Shown: positions 18,162 to 27,004 of the stretch, in pieces
Position numbering within the stretch: position 1 is the first letter of the stretch
How the letters are laid out: the number at the start of each line of letters is the position of its first letter
Source: Candidatus Fredericiella danica
GTDB lineage: Bacteria > Chloroflexota > Anaerolineae > Caldilineales > Caldilineaceae
Reading direction: 5' to 3'
Assembly (NCBI GenBank): GCA_016713335.1
Contig: JADJPH010000046.1
Coordinates: 1-56,478 of the forward strand
DNA length: 56,478 nucleotides
Notes under the pieces: generated by a model
What the model was told of the DNA's origin: nothing
The model's database searches: none
The model's input: only the letters and a program-made list of their open reading frames with translations
Translations under genes and position numbers: made by a program

Positions 18162-20228
18162 TTATCGCTGCTGATCAGCCGTCAATACTGTGACTTCCAT
18201 GTTTCCACGATCTCCCACCATCACCGCACTGGGGAACGATTGGTAGACCGCATCAAAACGCATCGGCTCCGGAGACGTGGCAAGGCCAAGTTCCTCACTC
18301 CGCGATCCCTGGCTCCAAAGCCAGCCAAACCGCCCAGGCGGCGCCTCTGGACCCACGTCCGGTGGTGGCGCCGCATCGCCAGGTGCAATCGCGCGCTCCC
18401 ACTCGCCACTGTCTTCATAGACCACCAGCAGATCCGGCGCCATATCAAACCCCAGCATGTAGCCGTGCTCAAACAGGAGTTTGTAGCCGGCGCCAACGCT
18501 CGCCTCTATTTCAGGGCAACCAAAGGCCATCTGCTGTTCGGCTGGTTGTGCAGACAAATAGTCTCGCAGCAGTGGATCCACCTTTTGCAGACAGGCTACC
18601 AGGGTCGGGTCCGGCCCAGGAGGAAGCTCCGGTGTGGCGGTTACCGTTGCCGTCGGCAGCGGTGTATACGTTGGCGTCGCGGTCGGCTCCGGGGTCGGCG
18701 TGTCGGTTGGCGGCGGTGGCGGCGGGGGGGCGGAGCGTCTGTCGGTGGCGGTGGCGGCAGCGTTTCTGTGGCGGTCGGCAAAACCGTGGCGGTTGCCGGC
18801 AGTGGCGTATCCGTAGGCGGTGGCGTGGGTGTCGCCGTCGACGTATACGTAGGCGTGGCGCTGGCAAGACTTACCTGACCGGGTGTTGGCGTGGGTTGCC
18901 CTGCCAAGCGGTCCAACAGACCTGCGCCCGTTGCCCCAAACAAGACAATTCCACCAATGAGGGTGAGCAGCAGCATGGCCCCAATCGCAACACCAGCCCA
19001 ATTCATGCGTTCCAACCGGCCCCCAAACCCTTCAGGCTCAGGCTCCAGTTCGGTGGCGAGCGGCGGCACACCACCACCGGGTGGCTGCCCACCGCTGCCG
19101 CCAGTTGCCATCTGGTGCGGTGCTTCCTGTGGGCGCGCCGGTTGTCCACTGGCCGGAACTCGAGATTGGGCGCCCGTCCCGGATACCAGCACAGTCGTCG
19201 TGCTGGGCGGATTCTGACCCGTCGTCGCCGGTAACGACGCCAGCGTCAACGTTGCGGTCGCCTCTGCCGCACTCGCATCAGGGCGAGGCGGAGTGCGGCC
19301 CGCGGCGAGTGCAAGGTCATCCGCCATCTGATCGGCCGTGGCATAGCGATCTTCAGGGTTCTTGGCCATGCTTCGCTGCAACATCTCGACAAAGATGGGA
19401 GGCAGAATGCGAAGAACGGCATCGTCGATCGTCAGTGGATCGTACACCTGCGCATGCAGGATCTGCGTCGTTGTCCCCGTAAATGGGAGCCGCCCACTCA
19501 CGCACCTGTAAAGCACGGCGCCCAATGCATAGACATCGGCCCGCCCATCCACCTCGCGGCTGCCCGCACATTGCTCGGGCGCCATGTATGCCGGCGTTCC
19601 CACGGTGCGCCCTGCGCTTGTCAGTTCTGGTGCATCCAGCACGCGGGCGATGCCAAAATCCGAGAGCAAGGGCACCACCGGATGCTCCAACGACTCCAGT
19701 TGCACACTACGCGCCGCCCCAGGACTCACCGGTCGCAGCAGGATATTGCCCGGTTTCACGTCACGATGGACGACCCCTTCACGATGGGCGTAGGCGAGTG
19801 CGCGCAATCGGCTCCAGCAGGTTTGCGGTTTCTTCCGGGCGCAGGCGCCCGCGCTGGCTGAGCAACTCGGCCAGGCTATCGCCTTCGACAAGTTCCATCG
19901 CGATATAGGCGACCTCACCCTTTGGCGCCACCCCGATTTGCAAGATTCGCACAATATGGGGATGGCGCAAAGCCCCGGCCAGTGTGGCCTCCCGCCGAAA
20001 TCGGCTGTAGCTTTTCTCATCGGCGCCGGGTAACAGTAGCTTCAGCGCCACTGTAATGCCCTGCACCTGATCATAGGCACGGTAAACTGTGGCAGCGCCG
20101 CCACTGCCAAGTGGCTGGCCAAGCAGATAACGCCCAATCTGCTTGCCGGAAAGATTCGTCAGCCCGTGGCCGTCGCCTGCGCCACCTTCATCATCGCCAC
20201 CAGGGCGATCAAACTCTATGGAATCCAC
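18162..20228 (-). CDS. Membrane Ser/Thr protein kinase, PknB-like (two frameshifts)
   Basis: This is a eukaryotic-type Ser/Thr kinase. The N-terminal kinase domain has the glycine loop (LGQPLGSGGAATVYRA), the ATP lysine in VALKLLLP, HRDVKPGNILL, LSDFGIARVLD and the GTPAYMAPEQC activation segment. One membrane helix (IGAMLLLTLIGGIVLFG) is followed by a Pro/Thr-rich extracellular linker and a C-terminal domain (FGCPEIEASVGAGYKLLFE) that I do not recognise. Frames change near 19805, inside the kinase domain, and near 18722-18745, where a G7 run occurs in the linker. The start is taken as GTG at 20228, which overlaps the stop of the upstream kinase; no ATG in this frame is closer to the domain. 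It is probably functional and its outer domain may sense a wall or surface signal. Confidence 0.83.
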
Positions 20229-23053
20229 TGAATTGCATGCTCCAACCAGCTCAACAGCACACCCTTGATAGTCATCACCGCGATCTCGTCGCCACCCTGA
20301 CTCGGCATCACCCAAATTTGCCAGAAACCTGCGCGATCAGACGCAAATGCCACCCACTTGCCATCCGGGCTGACCGAAGGCAGCCCATCCTGCGCCGGAT
20401 TATCCGTGAGCCGTACTTCATCACGGGTGGCCAGGTCAAGCCGGTACAGATCCCAATTGCCATTGCGCTGGCTCATATAGATCAGGAACTTGCCGTCTGG
20501 CGCCCATGTAGGCCGGCGGTCGTCACCGTTACCCGTGAGCCGCTCCCGGTCACCGCCCGCACTATCCATCAGCCAAAGACCAGGCTCGCCACCGACATCG
20601 TTTGTACCGTTGAAAACGATTTTGTCCTCGAACGGGTGCCATGCCGGATCTCGACCCGGCCCCAGGTCATCAATCTTTGCGCTCTCCGCGACGTAGAGGC
20701 GCCTACTGCCACTCCAGGTGCTCTCAAACACGAGACGCTTGCCCGCCGGATCCCAACTGGGCGGTGCGTCGACGGCATCCATTGCATTGGTCGTGATGCG
20801 ACCGGTGCGCTCATCCGGCTGGATGCCACTGCCCAGCGCAAATGACGCAACCCCTTCCGTTGCCGGCTGCGGCGAATGAAACGCCACCAGGTTGCCGCGA
20901 TCTTGACGCGCGGGCTGCGTACCGTCCGCAATTGTCAGGGTTGCGGGACCGTCGAGTTCCATCGGCGCACGATAGATTGCGAACCGATTGCCTTCTTGCG
21001 TGGAGTAAAGAATACTCCCTCGGTCTTCGCCAACCTGTCTGGCAAACGCCGCCGCAGCTTGTAGCCGGGCGCATTCCGCAACGCTCTCAGTATACAGGTC
21101 GCCGACATCCGAGTCCGGCAAAACGCTGAGCGCAGCCTGGAGATGTTCCGCTGCCAGACAGGGGTTGCCGTCCTCCTTCAATGTCTGGCCATAGGTCAGC
21201 AGTTCCGTCGCCAGCGACCAGCGCGCCATCGATTTGTTGAGAGTGTTTGGCGAAACCAGTGCATCCAGTGCCCGTTGGATGGCTTTCACCGGCTGCGCAT
21301 CCGGCTGCAGTTTGGCGGCTTCGCCCAGTTCGATCGACGCCTTGTCATACGCACCCTGGGTGATCTGCTCTGCCGACAGTCCCAGATGCACATCAAGCAG
21401 GATCTTATCAATCGCCGCTCGCTCAAAGTTCGGATCGATCCGGCGCACCATGGGCACGAACAACAACGCCGTCTGCCAATCCTGCTCGGCATAGGCAGTC
21501 TGGACTTCAGTCCAATAGTCCGTGATTGCGCCAACTGGCGTAGCCAGCAGTGGGACTGTCGCCGTGAACGGCAAAGTGGCGGCCGGTGTCACCGGCTTAG
21601 GCGTGCTTACCAGCGTCTCCGTGCCGCTAGCGCCAGGCGCCGTCTCAGGTGTGCCTACAACCGGCGAAGCCGCTACCGTCACCGGTGCAACTGCGGTGGT
21701 GGCGACCACGACGACCGGATTCACCGCTGTAGTAGGCGTTGCTGGCAAACGTGCAATCAAGTCATTGGGCAAGAGGTTTAGCATCAAACTGCCGCCCACT
21801 ACAATCACAATCCCGGCAAGGAGCGCGCCGATGAGGGCGCCGGCCCATCGGCGGCGCGGACGCGGGGGCGGCGCCGCCAGCGGCGTAAATCCTCTGGGCG
21901 GGAGCGGTTCAGCGGCGATGTAGGGTCCGGCCGGCGCGGCCACCAGGATCGGAGCCGTTGCGGTCATCGTCGTCGCCTCAGGCGCAGGAACGAGCACCGC
22001 CTGACCGACCGCCGGCTTGACGACTGCCAGCGACGGCATGGTGCTCGTACTCTCGGAATTGGTGGCCTGGTTGACCGCAACACCTGCCGCCACCAACCGC
22101 AGTTCGGCTGCCATTTCGGCGCCGGTGGCGTAACGTTGGTCTGGATCCTTGGCCAGCGAGTGCTGAAGCACGTGCACGGCCAAAGGCGGCAACGCGGCGA
22201 GCACATCCTCAGGAATCAGGAGGGGCTCGTAAACATGCCCATGCAGGATCTGTGTGGTCGTACCCGAGAATGGCGGTCGCCCAACCAAACACCGGTAGAG
22301 CACGGCGCCCAGCGAATAGAGATCCGAGCGTCCATCGATCTCATGACTGTCCGCACATTGCTCAGGCGACATATAGGTTGGCGTACCGATTGTCCGCCCG
22401 GCACTGGTGAGTTCCGGCGCATCCAGTGCGCGCGCAATGCCGAAATCCGAAAGCAACGGGACGACCGGCGCGCTGAGGATGCTCACCGATACGGCGCCAG
22501 GTGCGCCAGGTGTAGCGCGACGCAACAGCACGTTGCTGGGTTTCACATCGCGATGAACGATGCCTTTTCGGCTTGCATAGTCCAGCGCCCGCGCAATGGG
22601 TTCAAGCAGCAGCGCCGCATCTACTACCTGCATACGCGGTGTCTCTTCCATGACCTCGCTCAGGTTCGGCCCGTCCACCAACTCCATCGCAATATAGGTT
22701 AGGCCGGCGCCGGGAACCTCTCCAACCTCCAGAATCGGCACAACGTTATGGTGGATCAGGTTGCTGTGTGTTCGTGCCTCATGGCGGAAACGTTCCCGCA
22801 TGACTGCATCTGCCTCGGGGAGAAGCACCTTAATGGCGACAGGCCGGTTGGTGCGGGTGTCAATCGCGCGAAACACGGATGCCATCGACCCGCCACCCAA
22901 ACGCGCCATGACCTGGTAAGGACCAACCTGCTGTCCCAACAACGTCGTCAGCCGCGCCGTGCTGCTAAGTCCATCGCCAGCAACAGCAGACCATGCTGAT
23001 TCGTTACCAACAGCATGGTTCAATTCAGGACGCTCCGGACCGACTGACTCCAT
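20216..23053 (-). CDS. Membrane Ser/Thr protein kinase with extracellular TolB-like repeats
   Basis: This 945-residue kinase is intact. The kinase domain covers about 45-320: glycine loop near 51, Lys75 (VAIKVLL), His-Arg-Asp at 167-169 (HRDVKPSN), DFG at 203-205, and TPTYMSPEQC. A Pro-rich juxtamembrane segment leads to one helix (ALIGALLAGIVIVVGGSLML, about 405-425). The outer part has a helical, TPR-like stretch and then WD40-like PD40/TolB repeats (DRRPTWAPDGKFLIYMSQRNG, GLPSVSPDGKWVAFASDRAG) ending near the C-terminus. Such repeats usually bind partners or ligands. It is the first gene of the minus-strand signalling block and is divergent from an FHA-domain regulator, a natural phosphothreonine-binding partner (inferred). 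Confidence 0.93.
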   Translation of the reverse strand: MESVGPERPELNHAVGNESAWSAVAGDGLSSTARLTTLLGQQVGPYQVMARLGGGSMASVFRAIDTRTNRPVAIKVLLPEADAVMRERFRHEARTHSNLIHHNVVPILEVGEVPGAGLTYIAMELVDGPNLSEVMEETPRMQVVDAALLLEPIARALDYASRKGIVHRDVKPSNVLLRRATPGAPGAVSVSILSAPVVPLLSDFGIARALDAPELTSAGRTIGTPTYMSPEQCADSHEIDGRSDLYSLGAVLYRCLVGRPPFSGTTTQILHGHVYEPLLIPEDVLAALPPLAVHVLQHSLAKDPDQRYATGAEMAAELRLVAAGVAVNQATNSESTSTMPSLAVVKPAVGQAVLVPAPEATTMTATAPILVAAPAGPYIAAEPLPPRGFTPLAAPPPRPRRRWAGALIGALLAGIVIVVGGSLMLNLLPNDLIARLPATPTTAVNPVVVVATTAVAPVTVAASPVVGTPETAPGASGTETLVSTPKPVTPAATLPFTATVPLLATPVGAITDYWTEVQTAYAEQDWQTALLFVPMVRRIDPNFERAAIDKILLDVHLGLSAEQITQGAYDKASIELGEAAKLQPDAQPVKAIQRALDALVSPNTLNKSMARWSLATELLTYGQTLKEDGNPCLAAEHLQAALSVLPDSDVGDLYTESVAECARLQAAAAFARQVGEDRGSILYSTQEGNRFAIYRAPMELDGPATLTIADGTQPARQDRGNLVAFHSPQPATEGVASFALGSGIQPDERTGRITTNAMDAVDAPPSWDPAGKRLVFESTWSGSRRLYVAESAKIDDLGPGRDPAWHPFEDKIVFNGTNDVGGEPGLWLMDSAGGDRERLTGNGDDRRPTWAPDGKFLIYMSQRNGNWDLYRLDLATRDEVRLTDNPAQDGLPSVSPDGKWVAFASDRAGFWQIWVMPSQGGDEIAVMTIKGVLLSWLEHAIQWIP

Positions 23054-23083
23054 AATCTATACGCAGCAATAATCGATGCAGCT

Positions 23084-23112
23084 TTGCCTGTTCGCAGCGA
23101 AACTGCTATAGT
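23084..23112 (+). promoter_or_regulatory. Extended -10 sigma-70 promoter for the FHA regulator
   Basis: TTGCCT (23084-23089), a 17-base spacer and TATAGT (23107-23112) preceded by TG at 23104-23105 form a good extended -10 promoter. It would start transcription near 23119, about 94 bases before the chosen GTG start at 23213. It also argues against the longer reading frame from 23084, which overlaps the promoter itself. Confidence 0.6.
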
Positions 23113-23212
23113 TAGCGGATGTCGCGTGCCGTTCCACGCTGGCGCCTGGCGAACACTCTGCGAGTATAGCATAGCGACCAGTTTCACCCTAAAGGAAACC
23201 TGGAAAACCACT

Positions 23213-23854
23213 GTGAGCAGGTTTGGAAAGCTTGTCTGCTTAAATGGCCCACTGACGGGCCATGAGTATGATCTGAGTTCAGATATCATCTCAGTTGGTC
23301 GTGGCGCCGAGAGCACGATCCGGCTCGAAGATCAGTTTGCGTCGCGCCAACACGCAGAAATTCGCCATCTCGACAATACCTACCAGGTGCATGACCTGCA
23401 GAGCAAGAACGGCGTCTTTGTGGATGGTCGCCGGCTACCCGGCGGCGGCAATGCGTGGCTCGCCGACGGTATGGAACTTCAATTTGCATCCACACGTTTT
23501 CGCTTCTACGACCCATCGGCGACTGTAACAGCCCCATCGCTGATTGCGGTGCGTGAGCCCGGGCTGCGGGTGGATATCACCACGCGCCAGGTCTTTGTCG
23601 ATGGGGAGCCACTCAACCCACCTCTCAGCGTGAAACAATTCGAGTTGCTGTGGTATCTATACCAGAATCGGGGTCGGGTCGTCAGCAAGGATGAGATCGC
23701 GCAAGCGGTCTGGCCAGAAGCACAGGGTGACGTCTACGATGCGAACATCGATCGCATGGTGAGCCGCGTCCGCAGCCGCATCGAACCAAACAGCGAAGAT
23801 GAACCTCGCTTCATCCAGACCATCCGTGCCTACGGTTATCAATTGGATGCATGA
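23213..23854 (+). CDS. FHA domain / winged-helix (OmpR-type) transcriptional regulator
   Basis: This protein joins an N-terminal FHA domain, which binds phosphothreonine, to a C-terminal OmpR/PhoB-type DNA-binding domain. FHA signatures are IISVGRGAESTIRL, FASRQHAEI and QSKNGVFVDG. The output domain includes VFVDGEPLNPPLSVKQFELLW, RVVSKDEIAQAVW and FIQTIRAYGYQLDA. The arrangement resembles EmbR-like regulators that are activated by Ser/Thr kinases, but the domain order is reversed relative to EmbR. I choose GTG at 23213 (SRFGKLVCLNG) because the longer frame would include the promoter and a low-complexity segment. It is transcribed divergently from two Ser/Thr kinase genes, so phosphorylation by them is a reasonable inference. 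Confidence 0.87.
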   Translation: MSRFGKLVCLNGPLTGHEYDLSSDIISVGRGAESTIRLEDQFASRQHAEIRHLDNTYQVHDLQSKNGVFVDGRRLPGGGNAWLADGMELQFASTRFRFYDPSATVTAPSLIAVREPGLRVDITTRQVFVDGEPLNPPLSVKQFELLWYLYQNRGRVVSKDEIAQAVWPEAQGDVYDANIDRMVSRVRSRIEPNSEDEPRFIQTIRAYGYQLDA

Positions 23855-24083
23855 TCAGGCGCGTTTGACCGCCTTGCAGACCTTCATTCCGCTACCCTTG
23901 ACCGGTCCGTTCCCCGGAGCATTCCCCACCGCGTATTGTTTCCGTCACAGATTGACGCAGCCAACGTAGGTTAACAGTCCGAATCGCGTCGCAATTCTTT
24001 CCGATTCTTCTCATCTTCTTACACTAAGATGGTCGATAGATGATGTGCCTGCGCGTCCATGAGCACCTCATACCCAAGAAACG

Positions 24084-24755
24084 GTGACGACCATGACTTA
24101 TGCTTCAACTTCTGTACTCAACACCTACAACCCGGAATGGGTGTGGGAGTCAAGCCACCACAACGCTCACCTGAGCAATCAACTTGACGCAATGGTGGAG
24201 GCTGCTCGGCAAGGGGATGACCGCGCCTTTGCCTGGTTGGTGGAATCCTATCGCACCACCGCCGAACGGCTCGCGCAGCAGATCCTGCACACTGAGGAGG
24301 CAGCCGCCGACGCTGTGCAAGAAGCGTTGATCAAAGCACATCGCGCCATGGCGCGCTTTCAGGACGGCAATTTCCGCTCGTGGTTCCTACGGATCGTAAC
24401 GAACACTTGCTATGACCACCTGCGCCGGCAGAAGCGCCGGGCCGCGTATAGCCTCGACGAACTGACCGAGCAAGCGGGTCTTGACTATGTGGTGACACCC
24501 GAATTGATGAGCGATGACCCGGAGTCGGTGGTGTTGAAGAACGAAAGCATGCAGACACTGCTGACGGCAATCGATGCTTTGCCCGTCTGGCATCGGAGCG
24601 TCGTCCTGCTCGTCGATGTCCAGGGCTACGACTACAGTGAAGCGGCGGAACTCCTCGGGCTGCCGTTGGGCACCGTGAAGTCCCGCCTCAGTCGCGCACG
24701 CTGCGCCCTCCGCGATGAACTCGTCCGCACAGGGTTTGTGGCCCCGAAAATGTAA
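24084..24755 (+). CDS. RNA polymerase ECF sigma factor
   Basis: This 223-residue sigma-70-family factor contains only regions 2 and 4. Region 2 runs through DDRAFAWLVESYRTTAERLA, the DAVQEALIKAHRAM helix and SWFLRIVTNTCYDHLRRQKR. Region 4 has LPVWHRSVVLLVDVQGYDYSEAAELLGLPLGTVKSRLSRAR, split here only by normal turns. The GTG at 24084 is the longest start; the ATG at 24093 is equally acceptable. No anti-sigma factor gene follows: the next gene converges from the other strand behind a strong hairpin. Its signal and regulon cannot be read from the sequence. Confidence 0.93.
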   Translation: MTTMTYASTSVLNTYNPEWVWESSHHNAHLSNQLDAMVEAARQGDDRAFAWLVESYRTTAERLAQQILHTEEAAADAVQEALIKAHRAMARFQDGNFRSWFLRIVTNTCYDHLRRQKRRAAYSLDELTEQAGLDYVVTPELMSDDPESVVLKNESMQTLLTAIDALPVWHRSVVLLVDVQGYDYSEAAELLGLPLGTVKSRLSRARCALRDELVRTGFVAPKM

Positions 24756-24764
24756 AACGTGTCT

Positions 24765-24808
24765 CGTATTGCGTGTCTCGTGAAATGTGACACGAGACAC
24801 GCAATACG
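24765..24808. terminator. Bidirectional hairpin terminator between convergent genes
   Basis: CGTATTGCGTGTCTCGTG (24765-24782) and its perfect complement (24791-24808) form an 18-base stem with an 8-base loop. It lies between the sigma factor stop (24755) and the stop of the convergent secreted-protein gene (24818). Short T-rich tracts flank both sides, so it can terminate both transcripts. Confidence 0.75.
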
Positions 24809-24817
24809 TTTCAATCC

Positions 24818-26611
24818 CTACTTCTGCTGATACATTTCGTAAACCGCCGGCAGGAACTCGCGCGGTGCAATCGTGTCGGCGAGGTCTACGATGGCACTCG
24901 CTCGGCCCAAATCTCCGATCGGGGTGTCGATCGGCGTCTCGTTGCCGGCACTGTTCCTGGCGATCACGTCAAACTCGTAGATCCCGTCGCCAAGCCCCAG
25001 TTGCTTCCACGGGAAGAGGACACTCGACACGCTGCCGCCAAAGGTCTGCCATTGCACCCGCCCCTGGTTGTTGTAATTGTAGAACACCCTGAACTCGGTG
25101 ATCGTGGTGCCGGGAGGGGTGAAACTCCGCCAACTCAACGCGATCGAATCCGTAACCGGCGAGGTGGAATTGATTACGCTCGGCACAATCGGATCCATGA
25201 CGACGACCGGCACGGTCAGCACGTAGGTGAACGCCTGCGGGTCCGACGGCCAGGGTCCCACATTCCCGACATTGTCCGTTGCGCGAGCGCGGAACTCCCA
25301 TTTCTGTCCAGATGTGGCGCCGGTTACCGTGAATGCCGTCGCCTGCGTGTTGCTGACGAGTGCCTCCCAGCTACCTTCGTCGATCCGGAATTCAACATCG
25401 TAGCTCCGAATCCCAGAGAGGTTGTCTGAACCAGTCCAGGTTACCAGGAACGACGACGTACCCTGGACCAGTGCCAGTGGATTCATGGTCGCTGTAGGCG
25501 GCACCGTGTCAACAACCGTGCTCACCGTGGGCGACAAATTGCCGCGGTTGCCGGCGCGATCCGTCGCCCGGACGCGGAATTGCACATTGGCGCCATTCGG
25601 TGCAAACCCATTGAAGGTAGCGGAGGTGCGCGTCGTGCGACTTTGCCAACTCACCCAGGAGCCGCCATTGATGCTGTAGTCAACATCAAAATTGGCGATC
25701 CCGGTTGGCGCACAGCCGGATGGGGCGAAATCCTGCCCGGTCCAGGAAACCTCGAATGACCCCGGCGAGAAATTCGGCAGGGGAATGATCGATGCGGTCG
25801 GCGGTACGTTGTCGCAGTTGACTGTGTAGTTCACCTGCAAACGCGGGCTGTTGCTGGTCTCGCGCGAGCTAAAGATGCGCCAGCGACCCCGGCTTGGCGT
25901 CTCGTCGCCGGTAATCAGCAGGCCAAAATTCGGCATCTGCCCGCTGACCCAGGCGCTCACGACCGTAGTGGCGCTCCCTTGCTGCCATCCAAACGTGGGT
26001 GGGATCGAACCCAGTGGCAATGCATCGCCGCCCAGGAAGTTGGCGTTGTTCCACGTCACACCACTTTCATTCCAGGCTTGCCGCATGTACTGCGCACGGA
26101 AATCCATGTTGCCATCGTTCGTCGGGAACCACTGCGTCTGAAATATCTGGTAGTTCGCCCAATTGATGACCGCGTTGCGCGGAATCGAATTGACGTCCCA
26201 CTGCATCAGCATCCGCATGGCCTCCTGTCCACCTTGCTGCCACCCAACGTTCAGATTCTGGGTGCCACCAAAATTCGTGTTCGGAAACGCGGACGAAAGG
26301 TACGCGTCTTGCGAGGCAACGAATGTGATCGTGGTATTGAGTGTGCCATCCGGCATCCGGACGGTGGTGGAGGATACTACGTCGCTTGCGGCGATGGCGG
26401 CAGCTTCACCGGTCGGACTCGCCACAGCCGCAGCTTCAACGCCAGTGGCTGTAGCAGTGGCAGTTGCGTCTTGGGCAAAGGCGCGCGCCGGCGCAATGAC
26501 GCCTGAAATCAGCAGGGTGACCGCAAGCAGTAGCCCAAGGACCTGTGGCCACCGCCGTGGGTTTTGTCCAACGGCAGAACGAAGGGGAGGGGTAGGATGG
26601 TGCAGCGTCAA
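24818..26611 (-). CDS. Secreted DNRLRE-domain protein with fibronectin/Ig-like repeats
   Basis: This is a predicted secreted cell-surface protein of about 597 residues. A basic N-region and the helix VLGLLLAVTLLISGVIAPARA form a signal peptide. A DNRLRE domain follows (AYLSSAFPNTNFGGTQNLNVG, MLMQWDVNSIP, WNESGVTWNNANF, SWVSGQMPNFGLLI). Three repeats of Ig/fibronectin type carry the recurring pattern YDVEFRIDEGSWEAL and FRARATDNVGNVG. The TTG at 26611 is chosen because AGGAG ends eight bases before it, whereas ATG at 26641 has no ribosome-binding site. The C-terminus reads REFLPAVYEMYQQK, containing the LPxV motif shared with neighbours. Ligand unknown; DNRLRE domains occur in surface polysaccharide-associated proteins. 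Confidence 0.8.
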   Translation of the reverse strand: MTLHHPTPPLRSAVGQNPRRWPQVLGLLLAVTLLISGVIAPARAFAQDATATATATGVEAAAVASPTGEAAAIAASDVVSSTTVRMPDGTLNTTITFVASQDAYLSSAFPNTNFGGTQNLNVGWQQGGQEAMRMLMQWDVNSIPRNAVINWANYQIFQTQWFPTNDGNMDFRAQYMRQAWNESGVTWNNANFLGGDALPLGSIPPTFGWQQGSATTVVSAWVSGQMPNFGLLITGDETPSRGRWRIFSSRETSNSPRLQVNYTVNCDNVPPTASIIPLPNFSPGSFEVSWTGQDFAPSGCAPTGIANFDVDYSINGGSWVSWQSRTTRTSATFNGFAPNGANVQFRVRATDRAGNRGNLSPTVSTVVDTVPPTATMNPLALVQGTSSFLVTWTGSDNLSGIRSYDVEFRIDEGSWEALVSNTQATAFTVTGATSGQKWEFRARATDNVGNVGPWPSDPQAFTYVLTVPVVVMDPIVPSVINSTSPVTDSIALSWRSFTPPGTTITEFRVFYNYNNQGRVQWQTFGGSVSSVLFPWKQLGLGDGIYEFDVIARNSAGNETPIDTPIGDLGRASAIVDLADTIAPREFLPAVYEMYQQK

Positions 26612-26859
26612 GGTAGTGTCTCCTTTTGATCCACGGAACATACACGGTTGCTAGATGATGAAACCAAAGGGTGCAGACCGTCCCTGCCATACCTGGGACG
26701 GGCAGCGCCACTATTCTAGCACTAGATCCAGCCACACCCAGTCAGGCGTTGCCCATTTGTATCGAAAACGCACATCGAGCGCACAAAAAACGAGCATCAA
26801 AGTGAGATAAAAAGAAAAGAAGCTGTGACGTCTCCTAGTACAAACTACCCGTTGGACCA

Positions 26860-26888
26860 TTGGCACGCCCCAGAATGATCTCTATAAT
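26860..26888 (+). promoter_or_regulatory. Strong sigma-70 promoter upstream of RCC1 protein 1
   Basis: TTGGCA (26860-26865), a 17-base spacer and a perfect TATAAT (26883-26888) form the best consensus promoter in the window. Transcription would begin near 26895, leaving a leader of about 110 bases before the ATG at 27005. The rest of the gap between 26612 and 26860 shows an A-rich stretch (26785-26820) and no gene. Confidence 0.75.
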
Positions 26889-27004
26889 AATGATCGAAAC
26901 GCAGTCCGCGCTCCGGCGCTGCCCCCAACACTGCTCCTCTCCGGACTCACCCGACTGCTCGAGACCCCAGGATCGGCCCGTTGCTTCGGGATAGGAGACC
27001 TCAC

